Virus record (IMG/VR): IMGVR_UViG_3300020436_001609
Location: 1 to 39,954 of that record
Length of the DNA stretch: 39,954 bases
Source: a virus
Strand: one strand, 5' to 3'
Under the pieces are notes generated by a model, which did not search any database, was not told the origin of the DNA, and saw only the letters and a program-made list of their open reading frames with translations. This document shows positions 14,509-22,938 of this stretch, one piece after another. The number at the start of each line of letters is the position of its first letter. Position 1 is the first letter of the stretch. Both the position numbers and the translations under genes were made by a program.

Positions 14509-14733
14509 TTACTTATCAGAACCCTTTTTATCGGGAATGCTACTGACGGTATCATCACCGCCATCAATTTGTTGAAGAAAATCATCGCACTGCTGGATGG
14601 CACCATTTAGTGCATTTCCCAACGCCCGAGCATCTTCAATTCCTTTTTGCAACTGAAGAATTTGTTTACTATTTTTCTCAAAATCTTCTTGTAAAGTTGC
14701 TTTACGTGCTTCAATTTTTTCTTTTGTTAACAT
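14509..14733 (-). CDS. 74-aa helical late protein
   Basis: The start at ATG 14733 is chosen over GTG 14742 because GGAG lies 8 nt upstream. The protein is one long helix or coiled coil (MLTKEKIEARKATLQEDFEK...) with a disordered acidic tail. It is sandwiched between two virion structural genes, so it is probably a chaperone or minor virion component. Function unknown. Confidence 0.55.
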   Translation of the reverse strand: MLTKEKIEARKATLQEDFEKNSKQILQLQKGIEDARALGNALNGAIQQCDDFLQQIDGGDDTVSSIPDKKGSDK

Positions 14734-14784
14734 AATTATCACTCCAATAGTATATTATATATCAATCATATATAGTAGTTTAAA

Positions 14785-15783
14785 TTAACTGTCTGGTGTT
14801 GCAATATCCTCGAAATCACCAGAAATACTAGAAGCAGCAACAAGTGTCTCATACTGTACTCTACCAGCACGGCCGCCTGTTCCTACTGTTCTCTTAACCC
14901 AACCAGCATGAAAACCAGTATCAGTACCAGCACCAAGAGAAGCGGTTGCTGTTGCAGTTACACCAGTAATCGTATGACTAGCACCAACACCATCTGTTAA
15001 TGCAAAAGGAAGGTTATTTATAGCTGCAAGTTCTGTCGGTGCAACTTTAATTGTATTAGCATCTACCTTAATGATAAAGATTGTAGCTGGTAAATTACCA
15101 GCAGCGGTAACAGTACCTTCTCCATCAGTATGCTCTGCAATAGTAATATCTGTTCCACCACCATCTGCATAAGCAGCTTGATCACCAGTGTTAAACGTGT
15201 GACCAGTAAGAGTAATTGTTTCGGCAGAATCATCCACACCACTAGCACCATTAAATGTATATGCAGCTGGGGGAGCGATTGTAACTGTAGGTGCAGAGGT
15301 ATAACTTGAACCAACATTACTTACTGTAACTGCTGTTAAACCACCACTACTAATTGTGGCTGATGCAGCTGCAGAAGAACCACCACCGCCTGAAAATGAT
15401 ACGGAAGGTGCAGAACCTTTATAACCAGTACCAGCAGTTGCTACAGCAACACTTACTACGTTATCACCACCAGCTGAAACCTCAGCAGGGGTCATACCGT
15501 AAACTTCTGAACTAGGTAAAGCAGCGTTTCCATCCGTAGGTGGCTTTCTTAATGTACCAGCTACACCAGATTCAGAACCAGATGCGGCTGCAGTTAGTGT
15601 GATTTGACTAGTAGAATCAACACTTAATACTCTTAGACTCTCACCACCAGCAGTGACAATAATATCACCAGATTTAATACCATCACTAATAAAACTAGTA
15701 CCAGCAGAACTTAGTGTGGTACTACCATTCGTGGTAATATTATCTGACAGTGCAGAACCATCATTCATTGACCATAAGGACAT
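14785..15783 (-). CDS. repeat-containing virion structural protein
   Basis: A 332-residue, Gly/Ser/Thr/Ala-rich, almost all-beta protein. Around residues 110-172 two repeats of the form V-x-x-x-G-x-G/S-Y-x-x-x-P-x-V-x-I/F occur (AGTGYKGSAPSVSFSG and VGSSYTSAPTVTIAP), a type common in fibre and capsid-decoration proteins. The C-terminus (GWVKRTVGTGGRAGRVQYET...) is a conserved element of marine T4-like structural proteins. A GAAGGAG Shine-Dalgarno precedes the start. I call it structural without assigning a tail or head position. Confidence 0.7.
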   Translation of the reverse strand: MSLWSMNDGSALSDNITTNGSTTLSSAGTSFISDGIKSGDIIVTAGGESLRVLSVDSTSQITLTAAASGSESGVAGTLRKPPTDGNAALPSSEVYGMTPAEVSAGGDNVVSVAVATAGTGYKGSAPSVSFSGGGGSSAAASATISSGGLTAVTVSNVGSSYTSAPTVTIAPPAAYTFNGASGVDDSAETITLTGHTFNTGDQAAYADGGGTDITIAEHTDGEGTVTAAGNLPATIFIIKVDANTIKVAPTELAAINNLPFALTDGVGASHTITGVTATATASLGAGTDTGFHAGWVKRTVGTGGRAGRVQYETLVAASSISGDFEDIATPDS

Positions 15784-15826
15784 TTTTTTTCTCCTTCGTT
15801 ATAGAGTTATTTACTTCTATTTATGT

Positions 15827-16342
15827 TTATTTGAACCCCAACTTTTTCAATTCTGCAATGGTTTTACCTACGTTTGTATGGTGTATACCAATACCACCTT
15901 TAGCTTCCCATTCATTTATATTTTTTAAATAATCATCAATAAGTACATTTGGTTCACCATCCCTGTTCTTTGCATATGCTTGTTTTTGAGAACGCTTTAC
16001 CAGATGTATTTTGGCTCTTTTAAATTTAGTATTTTTATTCAACCATTTCATTTTACCTACTTTTGAATTTGGGTCACGCCCAGAATAAGCAGATAAAACG
16101 TGTGGATCGTATTTTGCAATAAATTGATATAATTTTTTTGCACCAGGCATCCAATCCAAATTTGCCCAGAAACCCTTCGTTTGGTTTATTATCTTCCATC
16201 TTTCATCTTTGTCCATAGTTACAAAACCACCGCCAACAGCTTTGTTAGCGCCACTTATAAATGCAACGAGAACTTCATCAAGATCAGAATATATTTCTGG
16301 AAGTTCAGATGGAGATTCTATTAATTGAATAAGGTGTTTCAT
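15827..16342 (-). CDS. HAD-superfamily phosphatase (5'-nucleotidase-like) with capsid-targeting-like start
   Basis: A 171-residue protein. IYSDLDEVLV carries the HAD nucleophile pair D20-x-D22 (motif I), VLSAYSG supplies motif II (Ser85), and NVLIDDYLKNINEW supplies motif IV (D136-D137). This is the 5'(3')-deoxyribonucleotidase type common in phages; it would dephosphorylate nucleotides or another phosphoester. Its first residues, MKHLIQLIE, resemble the neighbouring capsid-targeting peptides, ending in an LIE site, so it might be packaged. It is coupled to the upstream gene (ATGA). The HAD assignment is firm; the substrate is unknown. Confidence 0.75.
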   Translation of the reverse strand: MKHLIQLIESPSELPEIYSDLDEVLVAFISGANKAVGGGFVTMDKDERWKIINQTKGFWANLDWMPGAKKLYQFIAKYDPHVLSAYSGRDPNSKVGKMKWLNKNTKFKRAKIHLVKRSQKQAYAKNRDGEPNVLIDDYLKNINEWEAKGGIGIHHTNVGKTIAELKKLGFK

Positions 16343-16947
16343 TTTTTCTTTTTATGATAACCTTCATCTTCCATATCGGGATTCATTTTGATTTCATCAG
16401 GCTTTTTACCTGTATCAGTTTTACCCTTTTTCATTGGTTTATCTTTTTCATCATCATCCATCTCATGTTCATCTTCTTTAACTTTTGCCTTTTCTTGAAC
16501 TTGACGATAAGCTTCTTCCCATCTTTCTTTCATATTTTTAGCAACTGCTTTTCTTCTTTTATGCAAGAACTTGTCAGAATCATCTACATCACCATCATTG
16601 TCAATATCTTTATCTTTTCTGTCTGCAAATTTCTTCTTAACTGCTTTGGGTTGAACTGCATCAAGACCATCACCATCATCAGACTTGTCATTCTTGTTAG
16701 TTTCTTTCTGTAGTATTTCTTCTACGTCATACTGTTTACTACCAATAGTAAAAGTCTTTTCACCATTCTTCTTTGCCATTTTAGCGGCATAGATAAAATT
16801 ATTTTCTTTCTTTGGTTTTGGCTTGAACGTGTCTAAATCTTTTCCACGTTTCATAGCACCTTCCGTTTGTTTAGCAGCCTCTTCCCACACTCCTAGAATG
16901 GATTGCTCAAGACTACCTTTTTTTGTTTCAAGGTATTTTTTACCCAT
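16339..16947 (-). CDS. acidic/basic phage protein with EF-hand-like Ca2+ loop
   Basis: The start is set at ATG 16947 (AGGAGA 6 nt upstream) rather than the longer frame to 16974. The 202-residue protein begins MGKKYLETKKGSLEQSILGV, a recurrent late-phage opening. Residues 112-125 read DKDIDNDGDVDDSD, a textbook EF-hand/dockerin calcium loop, followed by a basic KFLHKRRKAVAK helix. The C-terminus is highly charged and disordered. It overlaps the upstream 643-aa gene by 8 nt and couples to the phosphatase. It is likely a prohead-core or virion-internal protein; the role is inferred from context. Confidence 0.6.
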   Translation of the reverse strand: MGKKYLETKKGSLEQSILGVWEEAAKQTEGAMKRGKDLDTFKPKPKKENNFIYAAKMAKKNGEKTFTIGSKQYDVEEILQKETNKNDKSDDGDGLDAVQPKAVKKKFADRKDKDIDNDGDVDDSDKFLHKRRKAVAKNMKERWEEAYRQVQEKAKVKEDEHEMDDDEKDKPMKKGKTDTGKKPDEIKMNPDMEDEGYHKKKK

Positions 16948-18871
16948 TTTTCTTCTCCTGTATTTTTTTATCAATCCTATCTAGAATTGTTTCTCTTTTA
17001 ATTGTTGGATCAAAACTATCTCCAAGTTTCGCAGTTGCAATAGCACCAATCGCACCAGCAACAGCAGCTTTCTTAGCTGCAGATTTTAACTTACCGCTAG
17101 CGGTTTTCTTTTTATAATCTGCCATAGCTTGTTTTGCATTATCTAATTTATCTATTGCATCACTATGTGCTTGTGTTCCACTTTTAGAAGCACGAACTTC
17201 AGCTCTAGCATTTTTAATTCTGTCACTAAATTTATCATCTTTAACTTTTTTCATTTCATCACTATCTTCATTAAAATTTTCTTTTAATGCAGAAAGCAAA
17301 TCTTTATATGACTTACCAATTTTAGCTTGAAACTTTTCTTTATCCATAGGTTTTCTCATTGAGTCATACTTACGTAAAACTGCCTGAGCAATTTTAGGAT
17401 CAACCTTTTCTTTTTTCTTATCACCAAACTCAACCTTAAAGTTTCCACGTAAAGAGATAACCTTTCTCATCTGCATCATAATATTTTTAGATGCAGCTTT
17501 TACATCATCATCAGTTGCATCTGTGTCTATATCAGCAGGATCAACTTCTTTACCTTTACGCATTGCTCTCATTGCATCTCTACGGGCAGATGCTTCATCA
17601 AGTTCAGTTTCTTCTCTTACTTTAGCAGCTAAATCTTTATCTGCACCGCCCCAAGTTCCTTTACTTTTAGTTGTAAAAGAGTTAACTCTTGCCATTGCCC
17701 ATTGTTGTGGTGTAGTGCCAGGCCTATGACCTGTTTTGTATGCAGCCATACCACGATCATATACTTTCTTCAAAACTCCATAAGGCATACCTGTCTTTTT
17801 TGCTTTATTTTTCAATCCCTCATTCTCATCAAGTTCAGTTTCTTCTGCTTTTACATTTCTATGGTTAAATGAGATAGAAGATAAGTATTCGCCTGGCTTT
17901 GATTTTGGATACATTTTATTAAAAGTATCTGGATCATTTCTACCAATCAAATCCATAATTGCTTCAGTTGGTTCTGTATCTAAATTATAGATAAACTTTT
18001 TAAGTTTCTCTCTTGAAGCAGCATCACTTGCCTGAACATACAATTGTCTTGCCTTTTGGAAATCTTTTTTATCCATACCACCATTTTTAATTAATTTGTC
18101 AAATTCTTTTGCACCACGTTCTTGAGGTTTAGTATCTTTCATTTTGCCAGGCTTGTATGCCATTTCATCAATTTCAATATAATTTCCGCCCTTTACTTTA
18201 TACATATCTTTCCAATCATTACCATACATTGTTTGTAACATTTTTTCAATACCTTTTGAATCACCAGTTACAACTGTTTCATCACCAGAGCTTTTTATTT
18301 TCAATTTATTTTTCTTCACTAATTTTTGAAAATCTTTATCAGTCGCATCATGGTTTGCAAGATTAATGGTTGCTTCATCAAGTTCAACTTCTTCTTTGAC
18401 GATATTTTTCATTGACACTCTGCTTGGAGTACGTGAAAAATCATGTTTGACAATGATGCTGTCTTTTTCGATTTTTGTAACTTTACCTTTTTCAATATAT
18501 TCCTTGCCTTTACGATTAAGTTTTACCTTTACTGTATCACCAACCTTTACGGCTTCATCAAGTTCTTCTCCATCATGTTCTACTTCATCACCCGAATTAA
18601 TCTTAGACATTGCAAACTTTTGAAGTTTTAGAATTGCAGCTTTATTACCAGTGTTGACCAAATTTTCCATTGTTTTTTTGTTCTTAGCATTAACTGCTTT
18701 ATAAATTTGCATGATGGCAGATGCTGTAAAGGAATCCATCGTTACTTTACCATCTTTCATCTTTAGTTTTTGCGCTGAACCACCAGCAGCTTTCTTGAGT
18801 AAGGCCATATTATCCTCACCAAGAAGAACTTTTTGATACGCTTCTGCCATTGATTGTGTATATCTGGTCAT
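16940..18871 (-). CDS. putative prohead-targeted polyprotein with five internal LDE/IDE sites
   Basis: A 643-residue protein starting MTRYTQSMAE-AYQK, which resembles a capsid-targeting peptide ending in a gp21-type site. Inside are repeated acidic junctions ELDE-A (ending 106, 166 and 426), EIDE-M (236) and ELDE-N (349), each ending in (L/I)DE. They divide it into modules: a helical domain (1-106), a KOW/SH3-like basic barrel (107-166), a small alpha/beta domain (167-236), a helical domain (237-349), a DUF5824-like GMPYGVLKKVYDRGMAAYKT domain (350-426), and a Lys-rich C-terminal region with a hydrophobic helix. The simplest reading is a packaged precursor cut into several head peptides. Cleavage is inferred. 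The DUF number is from memory. Confidence 0.6.
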   Translation of the reverse strand: MTRYTQSMAEAYQKVLLGEDNMALLKKAAGGSAQKLKMKDGKVTMDSFTASAIMQIYKAVNAKNKKTMENLVNTGNKAAILKLQKFAMSKINSGDEVEHDGEELDEAVKVGDTVKVKLNRKGKEYIEKGKVTKIEKDSIIVKHDFSRTPSRVSMKNIVKEEVELDEATINLANHDATDKDFQKLVKKNKLKIKSSGDETVVTGDSKGIEKMLQTMYGNDWKDMYKVKGGNYIEIDEMAYKPGKMKDTKPQERGAKEFDKLIKNGGMDKKDFQKARQLYVQASDAASREKLKKFIYNLDTEPTEAIMDLIGRNDPDTFNKMYPKSKPGEYLSSISFNHRNVKAEETELDENEGLKNKAKKTGMPYGVLKKVYDRGMAAYKTGHRPGTTPQQWAMARVNSFTTKSKGTWGGADKDLAAKVREETELDEASARRDAMRAMRKGKEVDPADIDTDATDDDVKAASKNIMMQMRKVISLRGNFKVEFGDKKKEKVDPKIAQAVLRKYDSMRKPMDKEKFQAKIGKSYKDLLSALKENFNEDSDEMKKVKDDKFSDRIKNARAEVRASKSGTQAHSDAIDKLDNAKQAMADYKKKTASGKLKSAAKKAAVAGAIGAIATAKLGDSFDPTIKRETILDRIDKKIQEKKNG

Positions 18872-18903
18872 TTTGTTAACCTTTCTTTCTATTTATTTAT
18901 TAG

Positions 18904-20997
18904 TTACCATGCTTTACAAGACCAATATCGTGCTTTTGTTTTTGGGCCAGGATTGTCACAATTATGACGAGCTCTAAAAGATTTTCTTCTTTCTGGATTA
19001 TCTTTCTTAATTTCCATATTCGGATCACCGAATCGAACTATTATAACCTTTCCCTTTTCATTCTTTACATATACAGCAGACTTCTTTGGGCCATCTGGTG
19101 TATAGAATGGTTTATTTAGCGTAACTTTACGACCTTGATATTCTGCAGCTTCTTCTACTTCACCCCACTCATTAAGTTTTGTTTCTTCACCCTTTGCTCT
19201 TTTTAATTGAGCTGGAGTAGGTGCTCCTTTCTCTCCTGGCTTTCTCATCTTTTCGCCAGAACCTCTTTTAATTCTTTCTCTTTTCTTGTGGATATTTGCC
19301 CACAGACTTTCGTTTGTTTCTTCTCCGTACATCTGTTTAAACTTTTTTGTATGTACAGATGGTTTTGTTTCTGCATCGGCATCGCCAGGAGCTGGGCCTG
19401 ATTTCTTTGCCTTAAAGTGTGCATCACGTTTTTTCTTTGTAGATGGTGACAATCCTTTATGATATTTTGCTGGTTGTGTACCTTTTCTATCATCTATATC
19501 GGAATCTTGTCGAACACCCTCATCTTTTTTATCAAGATATGCAGCTATAGCCATTTGTTTCTTTTTCTCATCAGATTTACCTTTAAACTGTGGTGCATCC
19601 GATTTTTTGAAATCTTTTATGTAATCTTTAGCAGTAGCATTTTTACCAAGCTTTTCATTCATCTGCATAATTTTTACAAAATCCTTAAATGAAATATTTT
19701 CTTCTACTTCGTATTCTGCTTTTAAATCTCTTGGCATTAAACCTTTATCAACTAGATCATTAATATGATCACGTAAAACTCTATCAGTTACATTACTGTA
19801 TCTTCTTGCAATACTATGAACAATATTCATCTTTGGCATAGATTTTTTTTCTTTTGATAATTTTGCTACTTCTCTTGCATACTCATAAGAAAGTTTATCT
19901 AAACCTTTTGCATGAGTTTTATCAAAAATCTTTCTTTTTAATTTTGCAAGCCATGGAGCATAACTATCTAAACTTTCATCAACTTCTCTCAATCTTGGCT
20001 CCTTACGATTTTTAGTTGGGTCTTCATTACGTAGATTTTTAGGATCATTGTTCATAGGATTATTGTCTTTATGTCCAACATCCATACCTACTTTAGTTTT
20101 ATCACCCATAATTCTACGAGCTTTATTTCTACTAGACCTTCTTGCAATCTGTTCTGGGCGTGAGTGGTAGTTGTCGTACTCTTTGCGATAGTTTCTTTCA
20201 TCAAGTGTAATCTCATGTAACCATGCTTTATGTACTTTACCATCCTCATCTACAAATGAGAGATAATTTGTACCTTTACGAACAACTTCACCAGTAATAC
20301 CATTTGCTTCTACGATATCACCAGCGTTCCAAATCTTTCCTGTTAGATACATATCACGAACAGTTTCAAAGTCAGTCATATTACCCATATCACGTTCTTC
20401 ACGAATACCCATGTATTTACGAACATCACGATATAGTTTTTCACCATCTCTAAAACCAGAAGGTAATCCTGTTAGAAATGCATCTTTATCACCATCAGCA
20501 GCTGCAGCTCTCATTTTAGAAGCTGACATACCTTCTACACCTTCTGCATCTGGATCACGTTCACCAGCAGATACAACTTTAATGGAATCAAATTCATAGA
20601 AGCCGTGACGTTTTCCTTCTACTCCATTATACTGATTTAAGAGTTTTTGAAATTCTTGTACTCTATCAGAACCTACGACCATAATTAGATTTTTAAAACC
20701 TTCATCATATAACTTAACAGCAATGTCAATACCTGTTTTTGCAGTTTTATCAGCTATAATACTATTGCCATACTTTCTAAACATTTTCCTCATGTACGCA
20801 ACTTTTAGTGCGTGAGGCAATGGGTCTTTCTTCGGGTTATTTGTATGAGAAGGATATATACGAAATGGATTAGAACCAGCGACAGATGCTACTTTTTTAA
20901 TTAACTTCTCATGCCCCGTTGTAGGTGGATTAAAGCGACCAAAAGTAAATACAATGGTTTCTTCTGCTTCTGTTATATGACTTTTAAAACTACGCAT
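18904..20997 (-). CDS. nucleotidyltransferase-HNH-like multidomain protein, prohead-targeted
   Basis: The start is ATG 20997, giving the capsid-targeting-like MRSFKSHITE-AEE; the frame upstream to 21030 is overlap with the previous gene. Of 697 residues, about 15-197 form a cytidylyl/adenylyltransferase domain: FTFGRFNPPTTGH (T/HxGH motif) and MSASKMR (ISxTxxR motif). Residues 285-332 look HNH-like (VGHKDNNPMNNDPKNLR). Later segments resemble modules seen in other phage head proteins (DAPQFKGKSDEKKKQMAIAA; GTQPAKYHKGLSPSTKKK) and end FRARHNCDNPGP...YWSCKAW. TLDE (267), MNE (448) and LNE (610) are possible prohead-protease sites. Enzyme motifs are visible; packaging is inferred. Confidence 0.65.
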   Translation of the reverse strand: MRSFKSHITEAEETIVFTFGRFNPPTTGHEKLIKKVASVAGSNPFRIYPSHTNNPKKDPLPHALKVAYMRKMFRKYGNSIIADKTAKTGIDIAVKLYDEGFKNLIMVVGSDRVQEFQKLLNQYNGVEGKRHGFYEFDSIKVVSAGERDPDAEGVEGMSASKMRAAAADGDKDAFLTGLPSGFRDGEKLYRDVRKYMGIREERDMGNMTDFETVRDMYLTGKIWNAGDIVEANGITGEVVRKGTNYLSFVDEDGKVHKAWLHEITLDERNYRKEYDNYHSRPEQIARRSSRNKARRIMGDKTKVGMDVGHKDNNPMNNDPKNLRNEDPTKNRKEPRLREVDESLDSYAPWLAKLKRKIFDKTHAKGLDKLSYEYAREVAKLSKEKKSMPKMNIVHSIARRYSNVTDRVLRDHINDLVDKGLMPRDLKAEYEVEENISFKDFVKIMQMNEKLGKNATAKDYIKDFKKSDAPQFKGKSDEKKKQMAIAAYLDKKDEGVRQDSDIDDRKGTQPAKYHKGLSPSTKKKRDAHFKAKKSGPAPGDADAETKPSVHTKKFKQMYGEETNESLWANIHKKRERIKRGSGEKMRKPGEKGAPTPAQLKRAKGEETKLNEWGEVEEAAEYQGRKVTLNKPFYTPDGPKKSAVYVKNEKGKVIIVRFGDPNMEIKKDNPERRKSFRARHNCDNPGPKTKARYWSCKAW

Positions 20998-21358
20998 TTT
21001 TAGCCGCCTTTGCTTTTTTAACTCTATCAATTTCCATCTTCTTTAATTTCATTACCATTTTTTTAGAAATTTTATCTATTTTAGGCCCATATCTTTGTTG
21101 AATGATTTGATCAACTTTAACTCTTTGTTGAAGAGGCATATCTTTATAAGTTGGATAAAACTTATCTCGAAACATCTGTATAGTCTTTTTTCTTGCAATA
21201 ATAGCAAGTTTACCAGCATCTCGTACTCGTAATGCCATACGTTTCTTTTTAGCTTGAAATGCAGAAGACCGTTGCATCTTAGCCATACGGCGGGCCATCT
21301 TCTTGCGTTGAATCACGCTGACAGTTTTTTCTTCTATGTATTCTTTAAACTTTTTCAT
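20990..21358 (-). CDS. very basic prohead-targeted protein
   Basis: A 122-residue protein starting MKKFKEYIEE-KTVS, the clearest match in this window to the T4 capsid-targeting signal (MKTYQEFI-x-E type) with an I-E-E cleavage site. The rest is extremely Lys/Arg-rich and helical (RKKMARRMAKMQRS, KKMVMKLKKMEIDRVKK), so it probably binds packaged DNA, as T4 internal proteins do. It overlaps the next gene by 8 nt and the previous one through ATGA. The internal-head-protein assignment is inferred from signal and composition. Confidence 0.65.
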   Translation of the reverse strand: MKKFKEYIEEKTVSVIQRKKMARRMAKMQRSSAFQAKKKRMALRVRDAGKLAIIARKKTIQMFRDKFYPTYKDMPLQQRVKVDQIIQQRYGPKIDKISKKMVMKLKKMEIDRVKKAKAAKNA

Positions 21359-22938
21359 TTATCCCATGCCTTTATAGCTGTGAAATTGTTAAATGAGAAC
21401 TCCATACGGTCTACTAATTTAACTGCTCCACCACTCACCCTATCAATAGCAACATATCCTTCGGGATTAGTTACTTTAAATCCATTAGATGTTTTAATAA
21501 AGGTATCTGTCAATCCCTTAACACTATTTAGTTTTTTTACAATTTGCATCTTTGAATCTACAAGTAAATTTTGAAATGTAATGACATATTCTAGATTACG
21601 TGTATGTTTTTTGATCTCTCTAAGATATTCTTTCTGTATATTTGTATACTTTTCTTTACCCTTGTCACTTTTGGCTTTATCTATTTGTTTTTGGATGGAA
21701 TCAAAAACCCATTTTTCATAACCTTTAGCATGAGCTTTTGGATTATTAATTTTTTCTCCAGCACGTACTTTACTATTATTGTATGTTTTAAGTGAAGCGC
21801 CTGCAAGAGCTCCTGTCATACCATTTTGTACAACTAGAAATTTTCTCAATCCTGGGCCACTAATCTTCTGAAATGTTTTACCTACATCAGATAATACTTT
21901 TGTAATCTCTTCAGTTTCTTTTTGATTAAAAGTAGCTTTACCAGATACGTCTTTATATGTTGCGTCATCCATCCAAACAGAACTAGTTTTTTTAAGTTTT
22001 GATATATCTGCACCAAAAGATGCTTTCATGGATTGTAGTTCACTACCAGTATATGTTGTATGCCAAACGATACCTATCTTTGCTTTAGCGAATGTTCTAC
22101 CAAGATCACTATTAACAGGTGCAGCATAAACGATAGTATTAGGCTGAAAAGTATAGTATTTTTCACCATCAATCGTTTCCGTTTCGATATCATCAGTGAA
22201 CATAAGATCACCTTGAAGTACGTTCTTAATACCCAATCTTGAAAACTCTTGTAGTGCAATCTTAAACTTGGAGTTAAGGGTGCCGGATAAATCATCATCT
22301 ATTTCCTTGTCTGTCTTATATAGTTTCGGGTTCACGTTAAACACACTCTTTTTTGCGACAAAGAACTTGCCATCAGAAGGATCAACACCAGCAAATATCG
22401 CTGGAGCTCCATCCCACTTAACTGTCATGTTTACCGAACTACGACTTGCACCAGCAAGCATATCTCTTAGTGAACGTAAAAAGTTAATTGCAGCTCTACC
22501 ACCATCAACGCCAAAATTTAAAATTTCGTCTTCAATATGTTCCAGATGTAAATTTTTTCCTGCTTTATCTTCCAACAAAAACGACTCAAATGCAAACTTT
22601 TGATTTGTTGTTTTGAAATCTTTTTTTCTCATAATTGTTTTTGCAACTAAATCTAATTCATCGCCATCTTTTTTAAGTACAAAAGGCATATTGATATCCG
22701 TTTTCATATCATTAATAACTGCCTGTGCATCTGAACCTAAAGATGCAATCTTTTTACCAAACTTTTTGTAAGATTGTTTAAATAGTCTAGTAAGTTCTGC
22801 TGGAGTTATATCCTTTTTATTTCTAGCGTCATTAGCACGATCAATAAAGTGTCGAGTAAACTCAACATCAATACCAACGGCTTTAAATAATCTATCGGCA
22901 TACTTTTCTAATTCTGCTATATCTTTTCTAGTAATCAT
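21355..22938 (-). CDS. putative ligase-type nucleotidyltransferase (DUF6267-like) fused to an N-terminal domain
   Basis: A 527-residue protein. Residues 20-115 form a conserved phage domain (FTRHFIDRANDARN...INMPFVLKK...IMRKKDF). Residues 116-124 (AFESFLLED) look like a capsid-targeting peptide now inside the protein, followed by KNLHLEHIEDEIL. From there the order of motifs fits covalent nucleotidyltransferases (DNA/RNA ligases): motif I VK174-WDGAPA, a motif III-like VLQGDLMF (240-247), motif IV EGYVAI (493-498) and motif V VK507-LVDR. K174 would carry AMP. The DUF6267 name is from memory. The nucleotidyltransferase fold is my inference from ordered motifs; the substrate is unknown. Confidence 0.6.
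   Translation of the reverse strand: MITRKDIAELEKYADRLFKAVGIDVEFTRHFIDRANDARNKKDITPAELTRLFKQSYKKFGKKIASLGSDAQAVINDMKTDINMPFVLKKDGDELDLVAKTIMRKKDFKTTNQKFAFESFLLEDKAGKNLHLEHIEDEILNFGVDGGRAAINFLRSLRDMLAGASRSSVNMTVKWDGAPAIFAGVDPSDGKFFVAKKSVFNVNPKLYKTDKEIDDDLSGTLNSKFKIALQEFSRLGIKNVLQGDLMFTDDIETETIDGEKYYTFQPNTIVYAAPVNSDLGRTFAKAKIGIVWHTTYTGSELQSMKASFGADISKLKKTSSVWMDDATYKDVSGKATFNQKETEEITKVLSDVGKTFQKISGPGLRKFLVVQNGMTGALAGASLKTYNNSKVRAGEKINNPKAHAKGYEKWVFDSIQKQIDKAKSDKGKEKYTNIQKEYLREIKKHTRNLEYVITFQNLLVDSKMQIVKKLNSVKGLTDTFIKTSNGFKVTNPEGYVAIDRVSGGAVKLVDRMEFSFNNFTAIKAWDK

Noticed and set aside
20065-20220. A free-standing HNH homing endonuclease or intron
   Set aside because: The HNH-like residues lie in frame within a larger protein with no interrupted host gene or intron boundaries.
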